From Zygnema cylindricum (taxonomy: Eukaryota > Streptophyta > Zygnematophyceae > Zygnematales > Zygnemataceae), in assembly GCA_037447655.1 (NCBI GenBank), contig JBBHKE010002842.1, forward strand, positions 186,001-250,000: a stretch of DNA of 64,000 nucleotides, in the 5' to 3' direction. Both the position numbers and the translations under genes were made by a program. Numbering within the stretch: position 1 is the first letter of the stretch; each line of letters starts with the position of its first letter. This document shows positions 42,481 through 54,454 of the stretch, piece by piece. Under the pieces are notes generated by a model. The model did not search any database, was not told the origin of the DNA, and was given only the letters and a program-made list of their open reading frames with translations.

Positions 42481-44534
42481 AACCGGGATACTTATTAGGA
42501 TATGATGAGGATGTTAAAGGATATAGAGTTTATGATCTAAAAAGGGAAGATATAATCTTAGTAAAGCATCTAGTAGTTATTGATGAAGGAAAGTTTGTGG
42601 ATCCCTTCAAGTATACGAAGTCAGTAAAAATCAGATTTGAGTCAAAAAATTTCGATGACTTTGAGCTTCCTAACTATCCAGGTTTTAGAGAAGATGACAT
42701 TCTTGCAGGTACAAATCAGACCGAAAAACACTCGGCTGTGGAAACTCTAGTAACAACTCTACCCGAAGCGAAAGACGTGGTGGAAATTGATTCAGAATCA
42801 AGGGATAGGGGAGAAGCCAAGATTGTTCCAAAGAAACCACGAGAACCATCTATTTCGCCCTCAAATATTGATGGGGGAAAGAGAAGTAGCAAAAGATTGC
42901 AAGAAAAACAGGTTAATAACAAGGTAACAAAACTATCTCATCAAGATGAACCTCAAACTTATGGAGAGGCGATGACTTGTCCAGAAAGAAACCGGTGGAA
43001 GACAACCATCAATCAGGAGATGACCTCAATTATGGCAACCGATACTTGGGAGCTGGTGGATTGTCCACCTAACCGAAAACCAATCGGTTGTAAGTGGGTT
43101 TTCAAATTAAAACTAAACCCAGATAACACAATCGAGCGCTACAAGGCCCGATTAGTGGCAAAAGGATGTACACAAAAGGAGGGAATCGACTACGAGGAAA
43201 TCTTTGCCCCGGTCGTCAAATTTCCCTCCGTCCGCATACTTCTCAGCCTGGCAGTAGCGGAAGACATGGAAGTGCACTAGATGGATATCAAGACAGCCTT
43301 TTTGCATGGAGAATTGGAAGAGGAGATCTTTATGCGACAACCCGAAGGGTTTGTGGAGGAAGGAGAGGAGAGTAAGGTATGTCGGCTGATTAAATCTCTT
43401 AATGGTTTGAAACCGGCGCCTCGATAGTGGAATAAGAAGCTTGATTAGTTTCTTATCGGTCTAGGATATATCCGGATCAGCTCAGATCACTCAATCTATG
43501 TTTTTGAAGATGAAGAAGGTTTTATATTTATTGCAATTTATGTTGATGATTTGCTTGTTTTAAGTAAATCAATGGAAAAAATTAATAAACTGAAAACCGA
43601 TCTTAAGGGGAGATTTGAAATGAAGGATATGGGGGAAGCAAAATATATTTTGGGAATTCAAGTAGAGAGAGACCGAAAAATAAAAATTATAAGATTGACA
43701 CAAAAGGAAGCAATAGGGAACATGCTTGAAAATTTTCAAATGGATAAAGCTAATAGTTGTACAACTCCAATGGAGTTGAAGAAGGGAAGTGAGGGAAGTG
43801 AGGAAGAAAGAGTCATAGTCTTAGACGAGGAATTATCTCCTGAAGAACAGAAGTTCATGGAGACTATTCCTTACAGACAAGTAGTGAGAAGTCTAACCTA
43901 TTATATGAATTGTACCCAACCGGATTTAGCTGCAGCTTTAGGAGTGCTGAGAAGAAGTCTAAATGCTCCCACTAAGAGGGATTCGGAGGCAGCTAAGAGA
44001 GTTCTTAGATACTTGAAAGGAACTAGGGATCTATGGTTGCATTTGGGTGGGGAGAATACTGACATCACTACTTGGAGTGATGCTAGTTATGGTGATGCTC
44101 CGATGAGAAGATGCACTTCTGGATATGTATTATATGTGGGTGATGGGGCTTGCTGTTGGAGTAGCAAACAGCAAAAAGTTATTGCATAGTCCACCATGGA
44201 GGCTGAGTATATGGCCTCTTGCTCTGTTGTAAAAGAATTGATGTGGGTCAAGTCTTTGCTTGGTGAGCTTGGTCACCTTAAGAGTGGTGTGCATAATTTT
44301 TTTTGTGATAATTAGGCAGCTATCGCTATTTCTGCCAATCTTAAACATCATTTTAAAGCCAAACACATGGACATTAGACTCAGTTTTGTTAGAGAGAAAG
44401 TAGAAAACAAAATAATCAGATTAGAGTACCGACCAAATAGTGAGATGGTAGCTGATATGATGACCAAACCTGTGCCTTCCCCTAAGCTAATTTTTTGTAG
44501 GGAGAAGTGTGGTCTGAAATTAAAGATTGACTAG
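42481..44534 (+). pseudogene. E9 linker, RT and RNase H
   Basis: 42597-43280: linker with KRSSKRLQEKQ and RT start, ending at a CAG-to-TAG stop in HQMD. RT middle 43281-43550 has further stops. 43551-44189: LVLSKSMEK, KYILGIQVERD, TTWSDASYGDAPMRRCTSGY. The final part to TAG 44532-44534 has CDNQ and VIAQS stops and the MMTKPVPSPKL tail. The YVDD motif lies at about 43540. Confidence 0.9.
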
Positions 44535-44547
44535 AAAATAAGGGAAG

Positions 44548-45600
44548 TGTAGAAATTAATGGTCCGTTTAAAGTATTTCTAGGTCTAAATAGAAATATAG
44601 AAAGAAGCCGAGGCAGTCTACCTCTAACTTCTCTCTCAACTCTCAAACTTGTCGTAGTCACTCAGAAATTGGAGAGGAAGCTAGAGCCATCGCTACCTAG
44701 GCTATCCAGAGGTTTACGAGAAATATATATTAGTTAAGGGTTTATTTACTAAAAAGGTATGGCCGGCAACAGGATTTGAACTTGGTACCTGCCGGAAGGC
44801 AAGCAGCCGGTAGCCAGTAACCTTAGCCGTTAAGTCTTTAAGTAGTGTTACGTACTATTAGGTTTAATATTTAATTAAACATTAATACGTAGGATAATTC
44901 ATTTAAATGTAATTGTTTACGAGATACATAGATCCAATAATTTAAAAGTACGGATTACGGTACGGATAAAAAACCAATACCGCGCATTTATTTCTTTAGT
45001 GAAGTGAATTCCGCGCATGTATTTATTACGACTACGATTAAATGTGAATTTAATCGGACGGTCGAAATTAACGTCGAGATCGCAGAAGAGGATTTCGGCG
45101 GTTTTTGGTCATCACCACATCGAATGACACGTGGCGGAATGACATTGGATCGTGCCATCTCCGAGGATTAAAGCAGCGAATCCGGATATACCACGTGTCG
45201 ACATTTAGGCCATGTCGTACAGTGTCCGTATAGAAAGTACACCGGCAGCTGTACTTTTGTGTACGGAAGTGTAATCTGATTGGTTCTGAACATCAGTAGA
45301 TAGAGTGTGTGAGAGAGATAGGACTTAGAAAAATTAGGAGATAGGACCCTCTCTCCCAGAGAGCTTCTGTACAAAAAGTTAACTTTGACCATCCATAACT
45401 TACTGCTCAGAGGAGCAAATTCAGAGATTCTTTTTGCTATCGACTCAGGGGAGTCTTGCCTTTACAAAGGAGAAGGTGGTCAGAGTTATTGTCTGTCAGG
45501 GTGGCAGTTGTTTTTGCTGAAACACAAAGGGGTCAGGGTTATCCTAGAGGCTTCTTGGAAGCTGTCCACTTTGAGGACTTATGGAGGTCTCAGATTTACA
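44548..45600 (+). repeat. 3' LTR of E9 with a gypsy-like terminus
   Basis: Starts TGTAGAAATTAATGG after the polypurine tract and follows type A to GAGGTCTCAGA (about 45594). The last bases read TTTACA instead of GTTTCA, and the next bases are a gypsy primer site. So the LTR end is hybrid: copia sequence with the last 6-7 bp of a gypsy LTR. Confidence 0.85.
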
Positions 45601-45601
45601 C

Positions 45602-45614
45602 TGGTATCGGAGCT
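45602..45614 (+). other. Gypsy primer-binding site
   Basis: TGGTATCGGAGCT complements the acceptor end of initiator tRNA-Met (usual plant form TGGTATCAGAGC), one base after TTTACA. This is a different tRNA region from that used by the neighbouring copia elements. Confidence 0.82.
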
Positions 45615-45634
45615 ATCCCTCGTGACTCGACAGC

Positions 45635-47409
45635 ATGGGAGAACACGCCCTATCCACCAAAGAAATGTTTGGGCAAGTTGTCCAGGAGTTAGAAAACATA
45701 GATTACAAAATGCTCAACTGAGCAACACTGTCGCAACCTTAGAATCTTGTCTTAGTGAACGACCTCATGGAGGTATGGAGAGGGACTTAAGGAGACCGAA
45801 GTTAAGACTTCTTGACGAGTTTGAACCAGCTAGGCACAAAAACCTTGACGCGTGGCTGTTCTCAATTGCGAATTATCTCGAAAATTTTCTTAGCCTATCA
45901 GATCGTGAGAAGATTCACTACACCAGTGGTCTTCTTAAAGGAGCAGCGGGAGCATGGTGGAGGACAATGGTAGAAAATGATGAGATTTCGACTGTTTGGG
46001 CTCTTTTCATTCAACTCCTCCGTGACTCTTGGTAACTTGTCAATAAAGTTAAGAGAGCAAGGGATAAGATCGTGGTTTTGAAGCAATGAACCTCAATGTT
46101 GGAGTATGCGCAGCGGGTCTTAGAGTGCAAAGTTCAAATACCCACGATGACGGAGGATGAAGCCGTGGATCGTTACATGAAGGGGCTTAAAGCATCCATT
46201 CGGAGGGATGAGGAGCAATGGCTGGCTCAGGAAAGTACGACCCCTAGTCTCTCGGCAATCATTTAGTTTGCGGAACGGACCAATTCGGTAGACTTCACCT
46301 TCCGTAGACCCTACCATTATAGGACGAGCAGCGGCGAAGGAGGTGAACAAGACAATGGTCCAACCTCGTGGAGCTTGGAGCAATTGATGAGGATAAGGAA
46401 GTGGTCTTTGTGCTTCAGAAGAAAAAGAAGACCACCAAGGCCAAGACGAAAGACTTGTTCCCCGAAAAACTCCAACGGAGGAGGCAAAACGGCTTATGCG
46501 TCCAGTGCGGTTCCCTGGACCATATGGCATGAGAATGCCCAAAAAGGAGAGGTCTTAAGAGGGGCAAGCTTAACGTCATGAGGTTAGCTGGTGAAGGAGG
46601 AGACCCTCTAATATTTCAAGGTGGAATCGGAATGAGCGCAGCTAGCTTTATGGTGGACTCCGGCGCATCGAGGAATTCATCAACAAGGTGACGGTGAAAA
46701 AGTTGAAACTCCCTCTCGTGGTGCTAAAGGATCGTCAGTCTGTGCAATTAAACGACGGAAGTTCCCTACCTATTACTCATCGTACTCCGAGGTTACGCAT
46801 CGGAATTGGGAAGTTCCAGTGGTATGACACCTTTCATGTATTACCTCTTGGAGACCATGAGGTAATCTTGGGGAAGCCGTGGCTACAAAAGTGGAATCCA
46901 ATGATCGATTGGAGAGTTGGCGACATGAGAGTGAAGAAGGGTGAAGAAGAGCTTAAGGTAAAAGCGGGAGTGGATGGTAAAGGAGCGGAAGAGGGACGCC
47001 TACTTTTGGCCTTACAGCAAAAGAGGGCACTGAAGAAAGGGAAGAATGCTCTGCAGCGGGACTGAGCTGCTACGAAACACGTTTCTTTCAAATTGAGGAA
47101 GGTACCTCGGTGGGAACCGGAAGACGAAGTTGCGGAAGGAGCAAAACAAATTGAGGAACCCGAAGCTCCCCAAGTCCCGGTAACCGAAGAACCTACACCG
47201 GCGGCCATTCATTGCAACCCGAGGCACCCGCGGCCGTACCGGAGGAAACGGAGGACCAAGTTTGGGAACGGGTCACTCGGAGACGCTTAGCAGCGGTGGA
47301 CCATCACATTGCGCTGCTAGAGACTCGATGCAAGCAACTGCAAAATCAACTCGACACCCTGCGACAAGAATTCGATGAGTACCGTGAGGACAAATACGCC
47401 ATACTCTGA
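45635..47409 (+). pseudogene. Gypsy Gag-protease with coiled-coil tail
   Basis: The first ATG after the primer site is 45635. The frame shifts near 45700 into one with PKLRLLDEFEPARHKNLDAW and LLKGAAGAWWRTMVEN (typical Ty3 gag), with stops near 46035 and 46265. CCHC knuckle CVQCGSLDHMA-stop-EC at 46497-46538. Retropepsin MVDSGAS at 46650-46670, and the C-terminal flap block VILGKPWLQKWNPMIDW at about 46860-46910. Then a Lys/Glu-rich region and a heptad-like tail (VDHHIALLETRCKQLQNQLD, 47300-47360) predicted to coil. Family: Metaviridae gag. Broken by at least two frameshifts. Confidence 0.85.
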
Positions 47410-47471
47410 CAACTTCAGTTTCCTTGAGTAAGTAAGGTTCAGCGGGACGCTGAATCCTTAGTGGGAGGCAC

Positions 47472-47865
47472 TGTAACAAGGTTAAAGAAAAGTATACAAC
47501 ATTGTTAAAGGCGAGGCTGCTATGGTTCTGGTTCACGAGCAGCCCAATTGCTACGCCAGAGTAGCGCAGGGGAGCAACATAACTTAGCACCGTAGTATAA
47601 CAACGCACCGTAGCAGCATAGCAACGCCGAAGAATGTAGATTGAACTACATAGTTCAAGAAGGATAGTTTGGATAAATCTTGGTTGACCGTGAAAGTCCA
47701 TGTGTACATCTATATAGTACTGAGTTGACTAGCAGATAGACAGTCTAAATATGAAAGTAGACTTGGTCAACAAGCACACTTTTTGAGTAGACCTTCGCAG
47801 CGTGCATTCAACTTTGTAATCTCCTCCCGATTAATAAATCCCAACTTGTATTTGTAATTGCTATG
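47472..47865 (+). repeat. Gypsy 3' LTR, first part
   Basis: TGTAACAAGG start after a purine tract, GTAGCAGCATAGCAACGCC short-repeat patch (47550-47640), AATAAATC near 47833, and the CTATG duplication (47861-47865) at the E11 insertion. The second part is 56003-56086, ending TTTACA. Confidence 0.7.
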
Positions 47866-48904
47866 TGTTGTAATTAATAGATTTCTAGATTATTTTCTAG
47901 GTTTAAATATGTTAGTATAAAAGGAAAAGAAAAGGACAGACAGCTTGCCTCCACCTCCTCTCTCTAGTCCCCATACTTGTTGTAGTCAATGAAGGATAAA
48001 GAGGGTGGTGGATCCATGGATGCCTTTGTTCAAAAGGCAGTTATTTTTAGTAGGTTACTAAAAATATACCTGACGAACCTTGGATTTGATCCCGGTACCA
48101 GGCGTCCGGCAAATTGGTCGATAGCGGTTAGCTTTATCCTATTAGACTAGGACCAATGCTTAATGCTGTAGTATATGATACATGTATATTTATTTAGGAG
48201 GGAACAAATTCATTTAACTGAAACTCTATACGACATACATAAATATAGTTTTTATAATGTACGAAGTACGATACTACTTTGAAACAGATACCGCACATTT
48301 TGTTTCGATAGAAAAACAAATATCACGCAAGTATTAATAACTGTTAAGATTGCATTTCGAGTCGAATCCAACGGCGCACATCAGCGCTGAAATCCTGGAA
48401 CAGTCACTTTCGCATTTAGTGACGTGGCATGATCAGGCGCCACATGGAGAGATAACATTCGGTAGCGCGAATTCCGAAGAACGTACAGACGAGTGAAAAA
48501 TGGACACGAGTCCGCTTAATGGCCTTGTCGTGCAAAGGTCGAACAAAAAGTACATCGGCGATAGTACTTTTATGTATTGTACAGTATTCCGATTGGTTCG
48601 AACAGTTAGTAGATAGAGGTTGTGATAGGGAGCTAGGACTTGGAAATATCTGGTAGATGATCTTCTCTCTTTTTGAGAGGATGTATAAAATTGGCATTTT
48701 GCCGGCTTGTAACTTATCGCCTGGTTGGGCCTTTTCAGAGATTATTTTTCCTACGGACTCAGAGGAGTCCACGCTGCACAACGAGGCATTTAGATTGTTT
48801 GCTTTTCTGCTTGGGTAGCACTGGTTGCCATTGAAAGTGGGTTAGTGAATAACTATCTAGAAGCTTCCTGTACTATGTAGTCCAATGGAGGACACAGAGT
48901 TTCA
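47866..48904 (+). repeat. 5' LTR of E11 (type C, 1039 bp)
   Basis: Starts TGTTGTAATTAATAG and ends ACACAGAGTTTCA. It carries a hairpin of CCACCTCCTCTCTCTA with TAGAGAGGGTGG type (in this copy partly mutated), an antisense tRNA-like segment, TATA box 48684-48690 and gag ATG 48885. The same LTR type is found alone at 22207-23237. Confidence 0.92.
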
Positions 48905-49664
48905 GGTTATGAGCCCACCCTCTAGGGTGCCTACCTTCAATGGATCTAGGTTCATCTATTGGGAAGCCATGATGATGGGAGCTTTGTGTGAAAAACGATA
49001 CTGGGGTATCGTCAGTGGACAAGTGAAATGTCCACCTTCGGGAACTCCACCAGGATTTTGAGGAGTAAGGTTTCTTGTTGCAACGGCTGCCTCAGTGGAG
49101 GAGGCACATGATGGGGACATCAGTGTGTCAGAAAAGGGGAAACGGAAGGAGACACCCCTTACTCCTATTGCCACAGTACCAGGAGCGGGGACCGTGAAGA
49201 CCGCGGAGAACGATACTCAAATGTGGGAGGATGTAAACATGGCTGCCAAGAACTTCATTCTGAGGCACCTCACTCAAGCTTTGGCCACCCCTCATCTTCA
49301 CATTTACAAGGCCGAGGAGTTGTGGGTGAGTTTAGTGGAAATTTATAGAGCTGGAACCATTCAAGAGCTTTAGTTGGCTGAGCAAAAGCTAGTGAGTTAC
49401 ACTTACAAAGGAGGAAAGATGTTAGATTACTGTAATGATCTCTCTTGTTTGTATATGGAGATGGAAAGTGCCGGGTGGACACGTACAATGAAAATGAAAG
49501 TTAACATCCTTATCATGAAGTTACCTGATGAGTGCGAAAACATAGTATACCCAGTACAACAAATGCCTGATAGTTCATGGAAATGGAACACAGTGGTCAA
49601 GATAATACTTGTGCAGGAAAACACAATGGAGATTAGGAGAGAAGAAACAGCATTCAAGCTCTAG
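48885..49664 (+). pseudogene. E11 Gag
   Basis: A single frame from ATG 48885 with two in-frame stops: TGA 49059-49061 and TAG 49371-49373 (at a Gln position). Blocks: YWEAMMMGALCEKRYWGIVS, NMAAKNFILRHLTQAL, ELWVSLVEIYRAGTIQ, LIMKLPDECENIVY. It then runs out of frame near 49664 before the knuckle. Confidence 0.9.
48905..48919 (+). other. E11 primer-binding site, half-tRNA type
   Basis: GGTTATGAGCCCACC, 14 of 15 to the complement of the initiator tRNA-Met anticodon arm, abutting the LTR. The ATG at 48909 is in frame with gag ATG 48885, exactly as in E1, E4 and E9. Confidence 0.88.
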
Positions 49665-49699
49665 CAAAAGGAAGTGGCTGATGGGGGAAGGTCTTCAAG

Positions 49700-51603
49700 A
49701 AACCTTACAAAGGGGAAAGAGATCATTATGGGGGACCGAGCCCCCCAAAGGGTCTTTGTCATTATTGCAAAAAGGCGGGACACTTCATCGCAGATTCTGT
49801 CAAGCTGGTTGAGCTGAGGCACCAAGAGAACCGTGGAGGGGGTTCTTCCGGAGGGAAGAAAAAGGCACTTGTGGTTACAAAAGTTACTGGAGAAACTAAG
49901 GATGAGTCCTCTGAGGAGGATGGGGAGCTTCTTCTTGACGAGAGTCTTGAGGAGAAAAAGATCCGTCGGAGACAAAAGTGTGCCATTGGAGCAATTCGGG
50001 AAGCTCCACAAGAAGGATGGGTTATCGACTCTGGTGCATCCATGCATATGTGTCGTGATAAAAAACACTTCACTAAGCTAAGAAAGATCCCTAATGTAGA
50101 GATAGAGTATGGGGATGGGAGAGTGGTTACTACAGATCTAGTGGGATCAGTAGATCTGAAAGTCTTAGTGGAGGGTGAGACTTCAATACTTACATTCTCA
50201 AATGTACTCAACATTCGTCAGCTAAGAAAAAATCTTGTCTCAACGTCTGTGTTAGATGACAAAGTGTTTGATACCTTCACCAGAAATGGAGTCTTTAAAG
50301 CTAAGTATGGGGATGAAGTTTACTTCAGGCAGATAAGGGTAGCTAAGGAATGTTTAGGCTTAACCTGAGTAATGAAAAGAAGAATGCTTACTATGTTGGT
50401 GTTCCTAAGGTGATGATTTGGCATAAGCGGTTGGGGCATGTGCATTTTGATAGGTTAAGGGAAATGATAAAGCTTGGGATAGTAGAAGGCATTCAGTTTG
50501 GGGATAATGAAATGATGGATGATTGTAGTGGTTGTGCTCAAGGTAAGGCTCACAGACTTCCCTTTCCCAAAGCCGCCACATATAAAGGTGAGAAAGTGTT
50601 AGACTTGGTCCACACAGATATTTGGGGACCTGCAAAAGTTCCTTCGGTTGGAGGAAAGATGTTTATGATGACAATAACCGATGACTGGTCTAGATACTCT
50701 AGAGTCTACTTTCTAAAAACAATGTCTAAAGCATCAACTTACTTCAAAGAATATAAAGCCTGGAGTGAGAAGTTACATGAAACCCCCATTAAGTGGATAA
50801 GGAGTGATAATGGGGGGGAATATACCTCTAACCAGTTTGAGGAATATTTGAGAGATGAGGGAGTGCAGCACCAGAAAACTATACCATAAAACCCGAAACA
50901 AAATGGGGTAGCTGAGAGGCTAAATCGAACACTAGGAGATAGTGCATGCAGTATGTTGGCAGACAAGAAAATAGGAAAGAGATTTTGGGCAAAAGCAATG
51001 AACTTTGCCAATTACATTAAGAATAAAGTCCTTACCTTAGCTGTAAAGGGAGTGACACCTTATGAGAGATGGGTTGGAAGGAAACCAGATATCTCACACC
51101 TCAAAGTATCCAGTAGCCAAGTTTACATTCTTGACACATATAGGAAAAACTGGAAACTAGATGCTAAGGGAAAACCTCGATACTTTGTGGGATATGATGA
51201 GGATGTCAAGGGATATAGAGTTTATGACTTAGCAAAGAAAGATATCATTCAGGTCAAACACCTAGTTGTCATGGATGAAGGGAAGTCATTTGACCCTTTC
51301 AAATATACAAAGAAGATAAGAATCAGATTTGAGTCCGAGAGTGAGGAGAACTCACTTGTTCCCGAAAAGGACACGAATGAAACCTTGATTGCATATTCAC
51401 GGGAGATCCAAGATACAGCAGACTTACCGAAAATCTCACATACTCATATGGATTGCGAGGAGATAGAAGAAGTGGGACCAGAATCAGCTCCCATGGACAA
51501 GGGAGCCGATGAGATAGTGAGGAGAAATCTAAGACTTCCATCCATTCTAGCTTCAAAGTTTGAGGGAGGAAGAAGGAGCAGCAAAAGGATACAAGAAAAA
51601 TAG
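49700..51603 (+). pseudogene. E11 zinc knuckle, protease, integrase, linker
   Basis: Knuckle CHYCKKAGHFIADS (last Cys lost), protease WVIDSGASMHMC (50020), a break after YFRQ (about 50330), integrase 50350-50889 with WHKRLGHVHFDRL, CSGCAQGKAHRLP, HTDIWGPAKVP, SDNGGEY and a stop at TIP. 50890-51603 continues in another long frame: QNGVAERLNRTL, GYDEDVKGYRVYDL, then an acidic linker and GGRRSSKRIQEK. All integrase catalytic acidic residues and the zinc ligands are present, so decay here is light. Confidence 0.9.
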
Positions 51604-52836
51604 GCCACTCATAAGGTAACTAAGTTATCTCACCCAGATGAGCCTCGGTCTTACTCGGAGGCAGTAAAAAGTCTTGAGAAAGAAAGGTGGATCAGAGCCA
51701 TAAATTATGAGATAGCTTCGATCATGGAAGCAAATACTTGGGAGCTAACGGATTGTCCTCCAGACAAAAAACTTATTGGGTGTAAATGGGTATTTAAAGT
51801 AAAACTGAACCTAGATAATACCATTGAAAGATATAAGGCTCGATTGGTAGCGAAAGGGTTTACCAAAAATAAAGGGATTGACTATGAGGAGACTTTTGCT
51901 CTTGTTATTCGGTTCCATCAGTAAGGATTCTCCTTAGTTTGGCAACAGCGGAAGACATGGAAATCCACTAGATGGACATTAAGACTGCTTTTTTTAATGG
52001 TGAGTTAGAGGAAGAAATTTTCATGAGGCATCCCGAGGGGTTCGTGGAGGCAGGAAAAGAGAGCAACGTCTGCAAGCTCATAAAGTCCTTATATGGAGTG
52101 AAGCAGACTCCTCAACACTTGAATAACAAACAAGATGAGTTTCTCACTTGTTTGGGATATATCCTGATTAGCTCTGACCATTCTATCTATATGTTTGAAG
52201 ATGAGAATGGTGTCATATTTATTGCAATTTATGTGGATAATTTGCTTGTATTGAGTAAGTCTTACGATAAGATCAATAAGCTAAAGAAAGATCTTAGAAG
52301 CAGATTTGATATAAAGGATTTACGGGAGGCAAGATATATTTTGGGGATTCAAATGGAGAGAGATAGGGGAAGAAGATTATGAGACTAACTCTGAAAGAAA
52401 CAATAGGTAAAATGCATGAGAAATTTCATATGGAAAATGCTAACAGTTGTACCACTCCCATGGACATGGAAAAAGTAAGTGATGGAAATGTAGGAGGAGT
52501 GATGATCTTAGATGATCAGATGAGTCCAGAGGAGAGAGAGTTTATGAAGTCTATCCCTTATAGACAGGTCGTAGGAAGTTTAATCTATTTTATGAACTGT
52601 ACCAGGCCGGACATAGCGGCAGCAGTTGGAGTACTCAGTAGGAGTCTTAATGATCCTAGGAAGAGATACTAGGAGGCAACCAAGAGAGTTATGAGATATT
52701 TGGTAGGAACAAGAGAGTTATGGTTGCATTTGGGAGGGGAGCACACTGACATCACTACTGGGAGTGATGCCAGTTATGGGAATGCACCTATGAGATGATG
52801 CACTTCTGGGTATGTGTTGTATGTTGGGGAAGGTGC
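51604..52836 (+). pseudogene. E11 reverse transcriptase
   Basis: KWVFKVKLNLDNTIERYKAR, a shift at VIRFH, a CAG-to-TAG stop (51969) before [43 protein letters not shown] (catalytic YVDD now YVDN), YILGIQMERD, and MNCTRPDIAAAVGVLSRSL. It stops at TGG-to-TAG 52670. The final 100 bp (52737-52836) are repeated at 54455-54554. Confidence 0.9.
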
Positions 52837-54454
52837 ACTCTCTTAGCTACCTCCCAATCCCTCTTAGTGGGAGCATTTAGACTTCTACTCAGCACTCCTA
52901 CAGCTGCAGCTAAATCCGGCCGGGTACAATTCATAAAATAGATTAGACTTCCCACTACTTGCCAGTAAGGAATAGTCTGCATGAACTTCTGTTCTTCAGG
53001 AGATAATTCCTCGTCCAAGACTATGACTCCTTCTTCCTCACTCCCCTCACTTTTCTTCTTCAACTCCTTTAGAGTTCTAGAACTATTAGCTTTATCCATC
53101 TGAATTTTTTCAAGCATGTTCCGTAGAGAGAAAGTAGAAAACAAAATAATCAGTTTGGAGTATCGACCAGATAGTGAGATGGTAGCAGATATGATGACCA
53201 AACCTGTGCTTTCCCCTAAGCTAATTTTCTGCAGGGAGAAGTGTGGTATGAAATTATATATTGACTAGAAAATAAGGGGAGTGTAGAAATTAATGGTCCT
53301 TTAAAGTATTTTCTATGTCTAAATAGAAATATAGAAAGAAGCCGAGGCAGTCTACCTCTAACTTCTCTCTCCAACTGTCAAACTTGTCGCAGTCACTAAG
53401 AAATTGGAGAGGAAGCTAGAGCCATGGCTACCTAGGCTATCCTGAGGTATACGACAAATATATATTAGGGGTTTATTCAATGAAAAGATATGTGCCGGCC
53501 ACAGGATTTGATCGTGGTACCTACCGGACGGCAGGCAGCCGGTAGCCGGTAGCCTTAGCCGTTAAGTCTTGAAGTAGTGTTAAATACTCTATGGTTTGAT
53601 AATTAATTAAACATTAATACGTAGGATAATTCATTTAACTAAAATTGTTTACGGGATACATGAAACCGGTAGTGTAAAAGTACGGATTAGAGTACGGATA
53701 AGAAATGAATACCGCGCATTGATTTCTTAAGCGAAACGAATACCGCGCATGTATTTATTACGTCTGCGATTAAAAGTGAATTTAATCGGACGGCGTGAAT
53801 TAGCGCCGAGATCGCGGAAGAAGATTTTGGCGGTTTGTGGTCATCGCCACATCGAATGACACGTGGCGAAAATACATTGGATCGTGGTATCTCCTAAGAT
53901 TACGGCACCGAATCCGGATATGACATGTGTTGACATTAAGGCTTTGTCGTACATTATCCGTATATAAAGTACACCGGCAACTCTACTTTTGTGTACGGAA
54001 CTGTAATCTAATTGGCTCCGAACATCAGTAGATAGAGTCTGTGAGAGAGACAGGACTTAGAAAAATTAGGAGATAGGATCCCCATTCCAAGAAAGCTTCT
54101 GTACAAAAGGTCAACTTTGACCCTCCATAACTTACTGCTCAGGGGAGCAAATTCAGATGTTATTTTGCTATAAAATCAAGGGAGTCTTTCCTTTAAAGGG
54201 GTGAAGAGGGTCAGAGGTTTTGACTGTCAGGGTGGCAGTTGTTCTTGCTGAAACACAAAGGGGTCAGGGTTATCTTAGAGGCTACTTGAAGCTGTCCACT
54301 CTGAGGACTTATGGAGGTCTCAAAGGGTCATAATGGGGTTAAAACTGTCAACGGGCTAATCATTTGGGTTTATATCAAGTTCGAGTCGGCACTATCTAGA
54401 TTAGCTTCTTTTGATCTGCGAATTCTGTGTGGCAATTGAGCCCATAGAATTTCA
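52837..54454. repeat. Rearranged foreign copia segment inside E11
   Basis: Three pieces in a row: 52837-53118, an inverted (minus-strand) part of family I RT to RNase H region (MNCTRPDLAAAVGVLSRSL); 53119-53281, the plus-strand pol end plus polypurine tract; 53282-54324, a type A LTR in plus sense starting TGTAGAAATTAATGG; and 54325-54454, the last 130 bp of a type B LTR ending ATTTCA. It is flanked by the 100-bp repeat of E11-like RNase H sequence. No target duplication of normal size. A product of recombination rather than a clean insertion. Confidence 0.8.

Larger units (their letters stand above)
40071..45600 (+). mobile_element. Copia element E9, 5' LTR truncated
   Basis: Plus-strand family I element: 125 bp of 5' LTR (40071-40195), perfect primer site 40196-40210 (GGTTATGGGCCCACC), internal 40196-44547 (4352 bp), and 3' LTR 44548-45600. 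All domains are present but broken by stops and shifts. Several stops are CAG to TAG (43278, 43425, 44187, 44313) or TGG to TAG (40973, 42378). Confidence 0.92.

Noticed and set aside
47472-47865. Region as an exon or spacer of the methyltransferase element
   Set aside because: A purine tract, TG start, and an end TTTACA matching the 5' boundary (once E11 is removed) fit an LTR better.
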